A program made the translations under genes and the position numbers. 64,000 nucleotides of DNA from Caprimulgus europaeus (Eukaryota; Chordata; Aves; Caprimulgiformes; Caprimulgidae), in NCBI GenBank assembly GCA_907165065.1, contig OU015532.1, positions 37,118,339 to 37,182,338 of the forward strand, read 5' to 3'. Every line of letters begins with the position of its first letter. Position 1 is the stretch's first letter. Positions 35,530-49,618 of this stretch are shown here, piece after piece. The notes under the pieces are model-generated. The model made no database searches and was not told the DNA's origin. It was given only the letters and a program-made list of their open reading frames with translations.

Positions 35530-38500
35530 AACTTGCTGTGTCTGTAAAACAGTGGATTTTCAGCAGACTTCAACATGATAAAGTATTTCTTATTTTGATT
35601 GTGCTGAAAATTTTTGTGACAACTGTGGTGGCAATGAAAAAAAAAAAGTGTTTTATCAGAAGTGGCGTGTTCTGTGGAGATGTGTTTGTGCAGATAAAAT
35701 AAAAATCTTGAAGACAAGAGAGGAGACAAGGCTGAGGTTCTTGATCAGAACTAGAGACATACTACTACAAAATAACATTTAGGTTATTGTCTGTGTGTTT
35801 CTTTTTTTTCCTTTCTCACAGTTCTTGTACCCTCCCATCCAAAAAATGTTGTTTTGCAACTTCTTGCTTTTGCTAAACCAGAGAATAATAAAACAAAAAT
35901 AAAACTGTTTACCAGTCAGCCCTAATTTTTAGCCCCATATGAGATTGTGTGGTGTTTGTCTTGCATTTTGCACAGGTACATGGCATGCCATATTCTGATC
36001 ACTCCAATAAACAACTGCCTGCCAGCGGTCGCCTTGTACGTAGTGCTGAGCAATCCCTACACTCAATGGTACCATTGAAAATGTTTGAGAGCTTGCTGCC
36101 CAGTTGCAGCAGTTTAATTGCTAATGAAGTGTTATTGCTTCAGAATTTAATAGCTGTTTCTGGTTATGATAAAGTTGCTTTAAACCTACAAGCTTTTTAA
36201 AACTGAATTTGTCGCTTCCTCTTTGCAGTGTGGTTTCCTTCTTTGGTACCTTCAAAACATTGTGGTCTGAGGTGTTGGGTGAGGTGACATGTCCTATTTG
36301 CACTCGATTGGAAAAGACTGCGTCACGGGCACTTGAAGCTCTGTGGGGTTTTCTCAGCTCAGGCGCTCAGATGTGGCTTCCTGTCATCACCTGATTACTT
36401 ACTTTGAGTGCTAAAATGGTCTTGCTAACTTTGGCATTGTTATCTTAAACTGAAGAAGAAGAAAACAGACAGATTTTAATGTTACCTCTGTATGCTGCCT
36501 GTTGTGGAGGGACCACAGTGGTGATCAAAATATTACATTGCAAACTCCCTTATAGTTAACCTCAGAAGAAAGCCTCTTGTCTCCTTGGCTGCTTCTGCTG
36601 TCTTTCCAGTCTTCTCTCCATCTCCAGGGCCACAATTCTGTATTGATTGAGTTATTGAGGCAATCACGCTCTTGTTGACATACAGGCCTTTAAAACATTA
36701 AATCAAGGCATAGCTATACCAACCCATGTCAGTAAAAAAAGGAGGAGGGCCCGAAAGGAAAAAACTTTTTTACCCCTTAGTCTTGTAGAATCACGCAGTG
36801 CCTGCCTGGTGCTGGTCAATAGGAGCTCTTCAGGCCAGGGACTTGTGCCTTCACCATCTAAGCTTTTATAGTCCTGAGTGTCCTGTTACTATTAGCTAAT
36901 CAACTAAATGTTGTTCTTTATCCATTTTTATCTTCTTTTATCTTGCTTGACCACGTAGTGGCAACAGAGTGGATATTAATACAATACCCTTCCTCTGCCC
37001 TGTCTCTGATGACACTAGAGATGTCTTGTGCTCTCAGGTTCTGTCATCAGAATCGTTGTAACAGAACAAATAGGCCAGGAAACAAAACTTAAAACATTTA
37101 TCCAAATCTCTTAATCCACCAGTCTCTAAAAATGCCTCTGTCATGCTTTCCTGCCATTTCCTAAATCCTTGCAAAGGAAAGCATTAAAGCAGCCATGTGG
37201 TAGATGTGATTAGTTGGAAGGTGCTCAGCCAGCTTATCTGATGGAACTACAGAGCTCTGCATGCAAAATAGTGTCATTCATTGTTTATCCTCAAAATTTT
37301 AGCAGAAGTGTGTCAAATTCTGCTCAACAGGCTCGAGTACAGCCTACCTGTTTGAAAGTAGCTAGTGATTTCGGTTACCTCAGGTTCTAGAGTCTGTGTT
37401 GAGATCACTTAAAGGCCATAAAGATTTTCTGTTTTGTTTCGGTTTTGGATTGTTTTTTATTTTACAAAATCAAGCCTTTAAGAATCAGACCCTTCACATT
37501 AGGGTCTGATAAACTGAAGTACTAAAAAATGTTTTCCTGTTCTTTTTTTCTTCTTTTTAAAAGAATTTTAGTTTCTTCCCTTAGACTTCCTTTTTCTGTC
37601 TGTGCACCATACCATTCTATGAGTCTGTGATTCACCTATACACAAGGTTACACGTTTTGATGAATCTCTAGTATGTACTTAATCTATTGACTGGGGACTC
37701 TTTCCAAAGACAGGAATCTTACTCTCTTAATAGCTAATTCCTTAATTATAAATCTGCTTACTTTGTTGCTATTAAATGTGCTGATGATTTGAAGATTATC
37801 TTTTCTGCCAGCTCAGGTTAGTAAATACTTAATAGATTTTGAGGTGGAATAGTCCTGCTTGAAGGCAGGAGGAGAAAAATATTTTCTCTTCTGGAGCTGT
37901 CTGCCTGATTTCAGACTGTTTTGAACAGAACTTGGAGAAACTCTGCTTTTTCCCAAAATCTGAACTCTGCAGATAGGATAATTCTGTTCCTCTTGAAATG
38001 AGCAATTAATTTTTTAATGGAAAATCTACTTTTGTTGGTATGCCTCAGCTAGTGATTAACAGCATGCATACCAACCTAGGACATCCCAAATTTTGGCCTA
38101 ATGAGAAGCCTGGCCGGCGAAATAACATGCAGTACACATCCCCTGGTAACTCACAGCCCACTTCTCTCCTCTCATATTAATCCCAGGATAACATTAAACT
38201 ACCAGTAAGTCATAGCCCTCAAATGTTGACATTCCTTGTAAAAGTGTCCAAGTGATGAACTTGCTGTAACTAACCAGATGTAACCAAGGTGTGTTTAAAG
38301 GGAGTGTTTTAAATCCCACCTCATGGTCAACATTAATGTTTTCCTAACACCTAATATAGGCTAGATGAAAAGAATGTTGGTGCTTTCAGGGTATCGACAC
38401 AAACAACTGTGTCTTCTGCTTGCAGCTGTAGTTAGGAAAATATTTACTAAAAACAGACTGTATTTTAAAATAGATTTTAGTGTTACTGTAAGGCACTAAG

Positions 38501-38820
38501 CTAAGAGCTCTGCAAACCATAGTCTTGTCCTCTTGTCCTTGAGCTGTCAAACACAAGTGGTAGTGGCACAAGCTGTTCTACTGGCTTATCATTGTATTTC
38601 AGCTTTGATCTGGAGACTCCACATCCAATCAATCAGCATGAAAGCTCGGGCTCCCATTTAGTCCTTTGCTGAATTTCTAGAGCTGTTGTGAAGGCCATTG
38701 ATGAAGTAGATACTGCAGTATGTAGTGAAACTGCTAAATTGGTTAATTCATTTTGCATGAGACTCTAAATAACTGTCTGATGGTGATGACATTTAGCTAC
38801 TACTGACCTGTACTGGATCC

Positions 38821-38909
38821 AAACCAGTGACCTAAAGGTGAAATGTAATATCTTCTAGAGCCAGTCAGTTTCTTGACTTGGGCCAAACTAGTGACCCAGC
38901 AGTGAAAAC
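38821..38909 (+). repeat. Dispersed motif copies 2 and 3
   Basis: AAACCAGTGACCTAAAGGTG at 38821 and AAACTAGTGACCCAGCAGTG at 38885 are two related units about 64 bp apart, each followed by AAA. They match the motif at 24981. This suggests a short diverged tandem or interspersed repeat. Confidence 0.4.
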
Positions 38910-41900
38910 TCTATCTTATTGCATGGCCAAAGACTGAGTCAGAGACTCCAAGTAACTACAGTCGATAGACCTCATTTTTTTGAGCTTTAGTGTGCTTAGG
39001 CAGAAAATGCTTCAAGAAGTTGCAGCCAAAATCTGGCAGATAAATAGGCCTGATTTCCTGACCATCTCTTACTAACAGTTCCCACCTGCAGGTTACTTGT
39101 GGTTCTGGACCTAAGGCCCTGTGTATGATACGTGTGTGTGATATATGTGCGTGGATGTGTTTATACCAAGCTATTTTGTTACTTATATTAGTTTGAGTTA
39201 TTTCCTTGTTAGTTAAGAGGGAATGTGAATGTAAACAAAGGCTCTTGCTCTCTGTCCAGACTCTTCTCCCACCCAGCAGCCTTACTGATAGGATAATCCA
39301 GTGTCTGTGAAGTTAGTCACTGGTGATGCCAGGGAACCTGCTTCTGGCCTCTGAATAAATCTTGGAGCAGTCAGGTCACTGATAGCAGAGAATCGTACTG
39401 TTTACACTTTCATGCTTGTGCAACCAACGTTGCAAAAGGAAACAAATAAAAGATAATGTAATGTAGTTCTTAAAGTATATTTGTCCTTTGGCTTTTACAG
39501 ATAAATATCTGATGGACCTTAGGTGGACAGGGTAAGTCTATGTGTTAGACTCCTCCAAGACACAATCTGCTCCCTTAAAATGAAAGTTCCAGTCTGTGCT
39601 GAAGATTACTGTAAATGCTTGTGACTAAAAACAATTGATAAAATGAGTATGTATATTCCCCCAAACGTCCAAATTAATTAAACTATTAGTGCATACAAGA
39701 ATGGTGGGATTCTAGGATGAAGGGACACTTTCCTTCTAAATACCAGCAGCAACTAGTAACTTTTTTGAAGATTAATTTTCACTTGTGAATTTCATGTTGT
39801 GGAATGGTGCCAGATCCATTCCATTGGTATGATAGTTTCCCAGGCAATTCCCAAGATGGGTAGTGGGTCTGAAGGCTTTGTGACTCAACAGCATACTTGC
39901 ACACAACTTTTATGGGACATCTTCATGACTTAATGGGTTATTCCATTTATCTCTTTGTCTGGTTTTTAGCTCCTTTTTGAAGATTAGCCATACTTCTGTG
40001 TAGTTCTGCTACAGCCAAATAAAGGCAATGTAAATGAGAAGAAAGAATGCAAGTTTGTGCATACAGCATGAGAGAGACTTAACCGTGATCCAGAGATTAG
40101 CCTCGAGTGGGCAAGTAGTTGAAACTTCCTCAGCAGAAGCTGTCTTGCTAATCAGCTCTGGCAAAGAGCCTCTCGGTGGGATCCTGAACTGCCAAGTAGA
40201 AAGGAGGAATGCTGTTTATTACTGTACCCAGGACTGGTAAACTTCTGCTGGAATTTCTGTCCATTTCTGATTCTCAGAGTTTGGGGAGGATATGGAAATA
40301 CTGGAGCAGAGTTCAGAAGAGGACCAAAAAAACCAGTCCATGTTGTAGAAAGGCTTTTCCGTGTAAGACTTCAGGAGTTTGGTGAGAATGTGAGATTGCA
40401 GAGGTACTTAAGGCTTGGAATTGCTATTTAGGAGTTCAGTCTTCTCAGCTGTGTGGGCAAATGTGTAAAACTGTGCAGTGACTGAAAGAGGAAGTGATAA
40501 ACTTCAGCCTCAGAAGGTACAACTTACTAGCAGTATGAGTGACAGCTTTGGAGCAGCTCATCTGTGAAGCTGGTATTCTAGTTATTGACATATTTAAGAC
40601 CACATGAAACATCTGTAGAGAAACAATCATTAACTCAGCTTCTTGGGGTGCAGCCCAGGGTAGATGTTCACAGGAAACTCTTCTGCCTGTGTGTACTGCC
40701 ATGATTTTACTGTAAGGGAAAATGGGACTGGAAAGTGAAAGGCCAGCTAACCATAGTCCATTTGGTATGTTTTATAGATGAAGGCACAAAACTTTTTTTG
40801 CACTGTAACTGGGTTTCTGAACAGTCTTGTCAGGACGTGGTAATAAGTGCATCTGTGGAAGAAATTAACATCTGAAGTCATCCTGAGGCATGAGAGAAAA
40901 TTCATACATAAAACTCTGTGTTTCACTAACAATATTTATATAAGTTTTTCTAGAAATCTTCTCAGAAAACTCTTCTTTCATTTTTCTAGGTATTATGCCT
41001 AAGGAACAACTTATTCATGCTTACTCATAGCATGTGTGTGTACTGTTAGTCTCTGCAGGCAGTGACATGTAAGCTTGGTGAGGTGCACAAACCAGCCTCG
41101 TGTATCTATGCTTTCTTTTGAGACATGCCCTCACAGAACTTCTGTGATTTTCAGAACACGGATGGATGGGCGCAAATTACAGTTTCCACATATATAAAGC
41201 AGGATTCTCATAGAAATAGTTTTGTATTGTGTTGTGGAAAAACTTGCCTTCCTTTTTTGGTGACTCTACAAGCAGAAGTTTTCATAGCCTCTCACTGGAT
41301 GCAGCTTTTCCTGGCCACATGCTGCTCAGTCCTTTGCATTTGTAGTGGAGATCAAAAGCATAGAAAACCTCCTTTGAGCTGTGGCCAGTAGTATTCACCA
41401 AAAAAAACAATCATTCACTGAGATGGTGGATGGCTCAGGAAGCTCTGCACGTTTGCCAGTGTGCTGGATGCAGAATGCTCAGGTGAAGACTACAGGTCAG
41501 ATTTGAAAGGTGTGGGATAAGGTGTGCCTGCTGCCCTGTTCTTATGGGGAATATTCCAATTGCTGTTGGTGTCAAGTTGTTCACTTGTGATTCATAGGCA
41601 TCAAAAATATGTCCAAAATAATACCTACCTCCAACCAAGTGGGATTTCTGAATTGTACTGAGGCCATCAAAGACTTCTATGGCAATCATAAATGTGTTAA
41701 TCATTGCTCTCTGGTTCTGTGTAATTTGCCTGACTTAGATCACCAGTGTGAAAAGTACAGGTCCAGTACAGAACAAGGTGCTAATGAGATTCATCACTTA
41801 CATGAACTGGGATCTTATTTCTTTCTGGTCATGTAACTACCCATGGGTTATAAAAAGACACTTTTTTTGAGGGCCAAGTTCAGTTATCTTTTAAGCAGAG

Positions 41901-44900
41901 GCAGAGTTGAGATGGAATAAATCTTTGAAACAGTGAAAGTAGAATGGTACTGTCTCCAAAATCATTAAAGGCTGACACTGTAAATTGAATGTATGTGACT
42001 GCTTTGCTATATCCAGGTGGGGAGAGAGTGTAGGGAAGAGAGATCATAATAATATTATAATAGATTTAAATTACTTAATCCTGGGGAAGTGCTGAGATAC
42101 AAGCAAAGCCTCTTAAGCCTATTTTCAAACTTGGGAGTTCTGAGGTTGTAAGTATGTGGAGGTCTCTGAATGGCACAGAGAGGTGGCGTTCCAGGCTGCT
42201 GCATGCCCTTCATAAGTTTTTGAAGAGCAGGAAAATAGAGCAGCACATCCAGTGAACAGAAGGACTTAGTCAGGTAGAGGAGTGAAAACAGAAAGTTTAT
42301 GCTATTAATTGGCCAAAGAGATCCTGCAGGACACATTTGTCAGCATCACAAGCAGGGTGCTGGTACATATGTTATGTCAGTAAATATTATGTGAATAATG
42401 AGCATGGGTCAGCATCTCTCATCAGTCTCAAGAGCCTGATCAGTTACAGGAGAAGAAGGACAAAGAATGGGTGATCTGGATTTCCTTATAGAAGGCTTTA
42501 GATTTTTCTCCTTTGTAGAAATGGTGAACACTGTGAATACCTTGACAATAAGAGCGGTGATGGAAAACTGCTACTGTAACAATGGCTCTTGAAATATTTA
42601 CCATTTGTGAGTCCCTGATGCTCTAGTATGGTTGACTGGCAGCCTGGATTCAGAGGAAAAGAGGGATTTGTCTTTAACAGTGAAGTAGGATCCAGCTTCT
42701 CGTGGGCAGAGGATAGAATGAAGGCATGTTGATGAGACAGGAACAGTGGTTCATGGAAATGCCCGTGTAGGCCAATCTCTCCCAGAGTGACTACACTGTA
42801 AACTGGTAGTGTAAAGAAGTGACAGCAACTGAGGCAGTATGTACTGAAAAGACAGTAGGTTACCAGCTTATCAAGGTTATGAGCTTGAGGACTACGTGAA
42901 GACCTTCTAGTCGAAGAACGTGGCCCAAATGCACAAGCATCTTTCAGAACAGGTAAACTCTGTTTTACAGCTGTAGATGATCAAGTTGTGATACAATTCA
43001 CAAATTGGCATATTCCTTGAAATCTCCATTTAGGATTTGACTCCGGTTATTTGAAAGTAGAACTTGAGGTTGGTTTCTGGATGGAGGTGTTTGACAGAAT
43101 TTGGAGGTGTATAATAGAAACCTGTGTATTTTCCCATATTATTTCATGCCGTGTTAGGACAAGGGATGTTTTTACTGTGGAACTAGCATTGAAGGCAACA
43201 GAAATGAGCCTTGAATCCAGCTTGCTATCTGAGAAGTACTCAGGATCTCCCTTGGCTGTCTGTGGCTCATACAAAGACTTTTGGTAAGACTGTTTGCAGA
43301 AGTGGAACCGTTTCAAATGAAGCACTGAAGTAATTTGATCAAAAGATGGCAAACATAAACCACAGGAGAGACCCCTGGATTTGTCTTTCCTTTGGGTGAC
43401 CAAATTGCATGTGTTTTGGGTTAATGAGATGAAGCCTAAGGGAAGGTACTAAAAGAGGAAATTTTTGAAGTTGCTTCACCCAGTTGTCTCTGAGAAAGCA
43501 CAGCACAGTCCTTGTGGTCTCTGCACAAGTGTTTATACGTTCTGACTTGTGTAAGAACAGCTTTCTGTGTGAGCATTTTTTTACTTTCTGAATCAACATT
43601 AAATACCAGCCACAGCGTCATTAACCTTTAAAATATTCTGTTCCGTGAATGAAGATTTTTTTTATTGGTGGGGGCAAGGATCTTATTCACCAAGCACTGT
43701 TGTATTGTGTGGGGTTTTTTTCAGTAAGTACCTCATAATAAAAGACAGATCAAAGTTATTCAGCAGGAGGAAGTAAAGGACCATGGATGAAAAGAGATGA
43801 AGGGATTCCCCTCTGTCCACTCAAGAGGAACTGGGTACTTATTTCTCAACACTTCTTTCCCAACATGCCCAAGCCTTGCTATGTTTGGAAATGGGATTCA
43901 GATTAAAAGTCACCTTTTCCTGTGATTTTTTGTGCCTTCAGAAGGAAGATGTTATCTGCCTTGCAAATGGCATGTTCTTGCTACATCTGGCGAGAAGGCG
44001 GGAGAGTCAGCAAACAGTGGCTGTCACTGTGTCTTGCTGTGAGTTAGCATCTCATTTTTGGATTTTATTTCCTGTTATCTGTCAAAACTCTCTTGGGTAA
44101 CTTCAGATCCTCCAGAAATAACTGTCTCTCCCAAGTATCTCATGGTGAAGTGGTGGTTTCAACTTCCTTTTGACTGGGTTCCAACTTTAAGAATAATGAA
44201 TCTTTCTGTATTCTTTGGTTGCTGCGCTCCCTGCTCATCTTCCAAATCTTTTATTACTGAACTTGCAGAGAGTGGATTTATTTCTCAGTGCATGCAATGG
44301 TCTCCTCCGCCTCAGGGAGGATAGTTTCAAATGCTCACTTACTGTGAGTCTGTGTTACAGACTGCTTTCAGTGCAAATGCTGTCCAGTTCTATTATTTTA
44401 TCATTGTTTATACCTGATGGTGCTATAAACAATTCCATATGGAAACGCATCATCGTCCTTGTGCTGAGGTATCTTGTCAGGAAGTCAAGCAGGTGAAGTT
44501 GTAGAGGACAAAGCCATGTACCACACAGAATGCTGTATGTTTATACTGTCAGAGGACATGTTTAGTATAGGTAGTTTCTCCAAATATGAATTTTTTTGTG
44601 TCCTGGACTGTGAAGAATGAAAAAAAAAAAATCAAGGAAGTTATTTAGTAGAATTAAAGCAAACTCCTGGCTTACATTTGTAAAGCCCTTTTACTTAGCT
44701 GCTGCAGCTGATCTAAAAACATTTTAAATCCTATTTCCATACTTGATTAAGTTAGGTTTCTTCCAAAGACAAGAATATCAAATTCTAATGTGCAGTTTCC
44801 TTTTAGAATACTTATTCTCTGGGAGATGAATGTCTGAAACAGCTGTTAACTTTCATATTCTGCTTATCTCTTCTATATAAACACAAGGATGATTCAGTAT

Positions 44901-47900
44901 ATAATAGAAGAGACAAATATCTATGTGCCTGTGCATATATGTATACATGTAGATGGATTTATTGATACCCACATACTCAGAAGTCTTTTACAATTGATCT
45001 GTTGGGGTAACTTGGATGAATAGTCATTCCCTTTATGTTTTTCTTGGGAGTTTTTATGATTATCAGATCTTTTTTCATCTAACAGTGAAATACTTTGGGA
45101 AATTGCAGACTTGTCTTTGGTCAACCATTCACTAAAGAATTTATTGAAAAAAGAGAAAAAGAAAAAAACCACAAAACCAACAACACAACAAGCAAACTGG
45201 TCTTTAAATCTAAAAGCTGAGTACCAGTAGCTTTAGGTGCATTTGGCCAGGTTAGAATTTCAATATGGTGATACTAGTTGTAGTTCTGAGAAAATATAAG
45301 TACAAAATTTACATACATAAATGTTGGCAACATGGAAATTTCAGACATTATCAATTGTCCTTTAGCAGAACAGATCAGCCAGTTCACATCTTGCCTCTTG
45401 TGATATTTGCAATCCTAGCTTTAAAACATAAAGCTTTTTAATGATATAGTTAAAAGCTTCCTAGGCCAATGTGTACTATGACATGGTCTCTTGAAAATTG
45501 TGGTGACTTTGAAGTTTCTTTTTATGGATTAAATGTCAGAAACAGCATCCTTCTAAAACACAACACAGTAACAGCTCAGGGTTGGAGTTGGTGGTAAATT
45601 ATACATGGTAAATGCTGCTGAAGGAGTGACTTGTAGATCCTAAAGAGTATGAGAGCAATGGATGATTTTCCTTATTGTATGAGGCCAGGGGACAACTTTT
45701 GAAAGAGAAATAATATTAGAGGGTAGACCAATCAAAATAATGCTCCTAAAGGAATTTTCTAATGTGATAAGGTCTGTTTTTATAGCCAGTATGGTATCAG
45801 GACTAGTAACAAAGCTAGTATAACATCAGCACATAAGTTTTAGAGTATGAGAGATAAAGCTGCATCACATACAAACATTTATCACTATAACAGAATTAAT
45901 CCTTTGTACATGCAGGCTATTGTTTTGCTTTTTTGGATTAGAAATGTTGGTAGTGGTAGCCCTTCTGCCACTTCACACCGTGCAATACTTGCATACCAAC
46001 ATTAGCTTCTATAAACATCCTTCTTTTCTTCCTGGATTTGCCATTTTCATCTTGGTTTTTTTTTTTCTGCCTCCTTTTTGTTTAATTTTGTATCCTTAAA
46101 TTTGTTTATTACATAGAGTATTTAAATACAATTTGTTTCTATTTAAACATGGTGGTCTGAAAGCATAGACCTAAGATGGTGGAGAATATTTTAGTTCTCC
46201 ACTAGCATAACAGACTCTGTGTCCAATCACAAAAAACACCATGTCATCTTCAAAATAATTCATCTGTTCTTTTAGGGCACTGATTCAGCATTGAGTGTTG
46301 GCAATGGTTAAAAGCAGTGTCTCTGCTGAAAAGACAAACCAACAAAAGCCACTAACCTTTAGGGATCTAAACTTCAGTTTAAAAATAAGTCAATATTCTG
46401 TTGTGGAAAATGGCTGGAAGTTTTCTGTTGAACTTATATCTGGTATTGTGTTTTTATGAGAGATGATGAGGTCAAACTTCCAAATCATAATGGTTGTGAT
46501 ATAATGTCTTCATAGGTATGTTTGTTAGAGTACTAAGAAGTCAGAGGGTGAAAACATTACAGTTCATAAATCCAGGTTTTGCTAGCCCTGGCATTGGATT
46601 TCTCTCTGTCAAACACTTTTCTCTCTGACTCTGCTTGGCATCTCATCCACTGCAAAGTCAGGCCTGACATCACATGAATCCTGAGAATCAAAAAAGCAAA
46701 GAATCCTCCATACTGGAGTTATTACACATTATCTTTTTCCTTTTTCCTTGCAGCTTAAGCATTTCAAATTAACTAATAAGTTAGAAGAAGAGCCTGTCTT
46801 CTGGAAATGTAAAGTGCAGTTTAAAATGCTGACAGTCAGATGCTGGTAATGACTCTGATGGTGCTTGTGATTAACTCATCATTACTGTTCTAGGTTCTGC
46901 ATCCCAGGCAGAGTTGTGTGAGGGGAAAAAGGAGACAAAGCCTGTTAAGGTCTCAAAAAGTTAAAAAGCGACTTCTTTAAAATACATGGTCTTCTGAGCA
47001 CAAAGGGCAGAAATGTCAGCAGAAAAGAATACATATATTGTGAACTGGAAAGGAATCAGTGCCTTTGAAATTGTATCCCTTGCTTTGCCCTAAATATGAC
47101 TGCAGCTTTTAGCTTCCACCACATGTTTACGTTGGAAATCTCTCTTTGTGCATATAGAGTTTGTTCTCTTATGAAATTATATCTCAGGGGAGGGATAATT
47201 TAAAACCGTTTCCATTTGTTATGTCTGCACTGAACTAGGCTATTAGAGGCCGTTAATGCTGGATAAACTCAAAACCTACAACTTCCTTCATCTGTGTATT
47301 ATAGAATCTGTCCAACAAATTGCATGCTGATATTACCAGCCTAAAGAACCGTGGGCAGTTTGATGTCGTAGCCAGCACTGGGATCATTTTATCGTGTAAC
47401 CAACATCAGGCTTGTGCTGATAATCACAGATCTGCATCTGACTTCACTTTAGGAAGTCTGAGTTTTTAAAGGTTAAGTCTGATGATAGCCAATGTAATTT
47501 TAAGTTTCTAGGTTAGGAGCTCTTGCTGGTCAGCCTTTGAGAACATGTGGATTGTGGTTTTTGTAATTCTAGACCTAGCATCATCATATTTTGCATAATT
47601 ATAAGTTCAAGCACAGCCATAAGCAGGGGACAAGTTGTAAGCTGTGCTTGAGGAGTAGCCACAGATAGCACCGAAAGTTGGAGGCACATCACTAAGCTGA
47701 AGCTTTTCTCTCTTCTATGCTTTGGTAAGAGAATGATAACGTAACAGTGTGACATTGGCTTATTTCAGCTATGAATTACCATTCCATCATTGCTTCAGAC
47801 AATAGCTTAATGAATTGTATGGCTGGGAGCCAAGAATCAACCCATTCATCTTTACCTGCTCCTCATTCACTCTGACCAACAGCTTCTATTGTAGTAGTAA

Positions 47901-49471
47901 GCCTGATTGACCGTGCTTGTGCTGGAATCCAAGATGCAGGGGTGGGCTGGTGCTAGCCTGCTTGAAAGACACTCATTCCTGTCTGTGAGTGTGTAATCCT
48001 AGCCAGTTGTACCACTATTCTTACTGAGACTGATAGGTTTAGATACCAATTATCTGACATTTATAATTACAGGATGCATTCAGAAGATTTAGAGTTTTGT
48101 TGCAGGTGAATGCTTTTGTAAGTAGAAGCTTGTTTTAATCTTATGTCTAAAATATTAGATGACAAACATCATAAGAACTTATTTTCTGGAGAAAGTTTTC
48201 AGTGTTTCTTTTTACTTTCTTTACTGGGAAATGGAAAAACAAACCACTCCTTTAGTATGTCCCAGATGACTCCAGTTGCACAGATGTATCAAGGTGAAAA
48301 AGAACAGAACAAAGTTTCAATTCCCAGACAGCATAAAATCTGTATTGCTTAAAATTTCCCTGCCACATTCATACCCTAATTTTCTTAAAGCAATGGTTTT
48401 TCATCCACTGGATTTCTGACTGTTCTAAGATGCCTTGGAAGTTTTAGCTCATTATGAATAACCAGGAATAGAAGAAATTAAATAACCTTCACAGTGGTTG
48501 TTTATGGAAGTTTTAGAAGCTTGCATTGTTTTTAATGTCTTCTGATTTTACCTTATCCAAATAGAGGTCAGAAGTTGCTTGACTCATTCACAGAGATTGC
48601 CTGCAAGTAACACATGTAAAATCTGGTCTTTGTTTTTGTGATTCCAGTAATGTCCTGTATGTGAAATATGGTAGGGTGGGAGAAGGGAGTACTAGTTTCA
48701 TGTGGATAACAAATTTTTTGTTAGAGTGGTGGGGAAAAACCAAATCTACCGGTTTCCAATCAGTGCTAAGCCAGTGATTTTTGTCTACTGGGTACGGCTG
48801 TTGATGGTTTCCTAAATGCTATTCATGGTACACGTTGCCTATACTGTTTGCTGTGGGATGCTCTGTCACCTCAGACAACTCTGTCTTAACCTTCACCTGA
48901 ATATCTGCAAGAGAAATGGGGAGCTACTTAGAAAGTTGGTGTGGTTCCAGTGGGGCAGCTGCAGGGTTTCACAGTGAGCAAGGGTGTGAAGAGGATAAGG
49001 AAGCATAAATTCAGGTAATTCTCTAGCTGTCAGCCACAAGCATTTGATGAAAGAAAGAAGTAAGTTATGTATGTCTCCATCAGAACAAGCAGAAAACTGG
49101 TTGGGAACTGTGATCATGAGTCTCAGTTTCCTCAGCTGCTCAATGGGAAAAACTACTATGCATCCTGCAGATATTAGCTAGGCCTTCATGTCATGAGGTG
49201 GATGCTTTTGGTTAAAATATCTGTAAATTCTCCCAAGACTTGTACTTCATATTCATTCTGTGCTTTAATCCTTCTAATTTTGAACATTTCCTTTGAATAA
49301 TGCTGACGAGCATAAAAAGGGCTGACATGTGGGTTATCTCTGCTGTGCTAGCTTTGTGTTTCTTGTTTGTGGACATTAATTTAACATTTTTTGCAAAATT
49401 CTTGAGGAATTTCCACTGTGAAAGGATAACTAGCAATCAAATGAGAAACTATGCTTTTGTGTGCATATTTT

Positions 49472-49618
49472 TGTGGAGTCTTCTTCTCTGGAGATACTCA
49501 AAATGTGCCTGGATGCAGTCCTGTGCAGCTTGCTCTAGGTGAACCTGCTTTGGCAGGAGAGTTGGACTAGATGATCTCCAGAGGTCCCTTCAAACCCCGA
49601 CCATTCTTTGATTCTGTG
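49472..49618 (+). mobile_element. CR1 LINE 3'-end fragment (severely 5'-truncated)
   Basis: This short CR1 copy in the same orientation as RAD51B starts at GTGGAGTCTTCTTCTCTGG. It contains the last ORF2 codons (VESSSLEILKMCLDAVLCS) and then the conserved 3' untranslated end GTTGGACTAGATGATCTCC, AGAGGTCCCTTC. It finishes with two octamers ATTCTTTG and ATTCTGTG (49603-49618), the hallmark tail of avian CR1. Severe 5' truncation is typical of CR1 insertion. It has no coding potential and the left boundary is good to about 10 bases. Confidence 0.93.

Larger units (their letters stand above)
31361..49471 (+). other. RAD51B: Downstream RAD51B intron, middle part
   Basis: Eighteen kilobases without a recognisable exon. 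Simple repeats at 32336 and 35504 and the dispersed motif at 38821 are present. Reading frames are short and scattered on both strands with no family resemblance. The next RAD51B exon, which should encode SSCVIAALGNTWSH-like residues, was not seen. Confidence 0.55.

Noticed and set aside
37605-37637. CCATTCTATGAGTCTGTGATTC, resembling the octamer tail of a CR1 element
   Set aside because: The sequence upstream lacks the CR1 3' untranslated consensus (GGTCCCTTCC and so on), so the resemblance may be chance in T-rich DNA.
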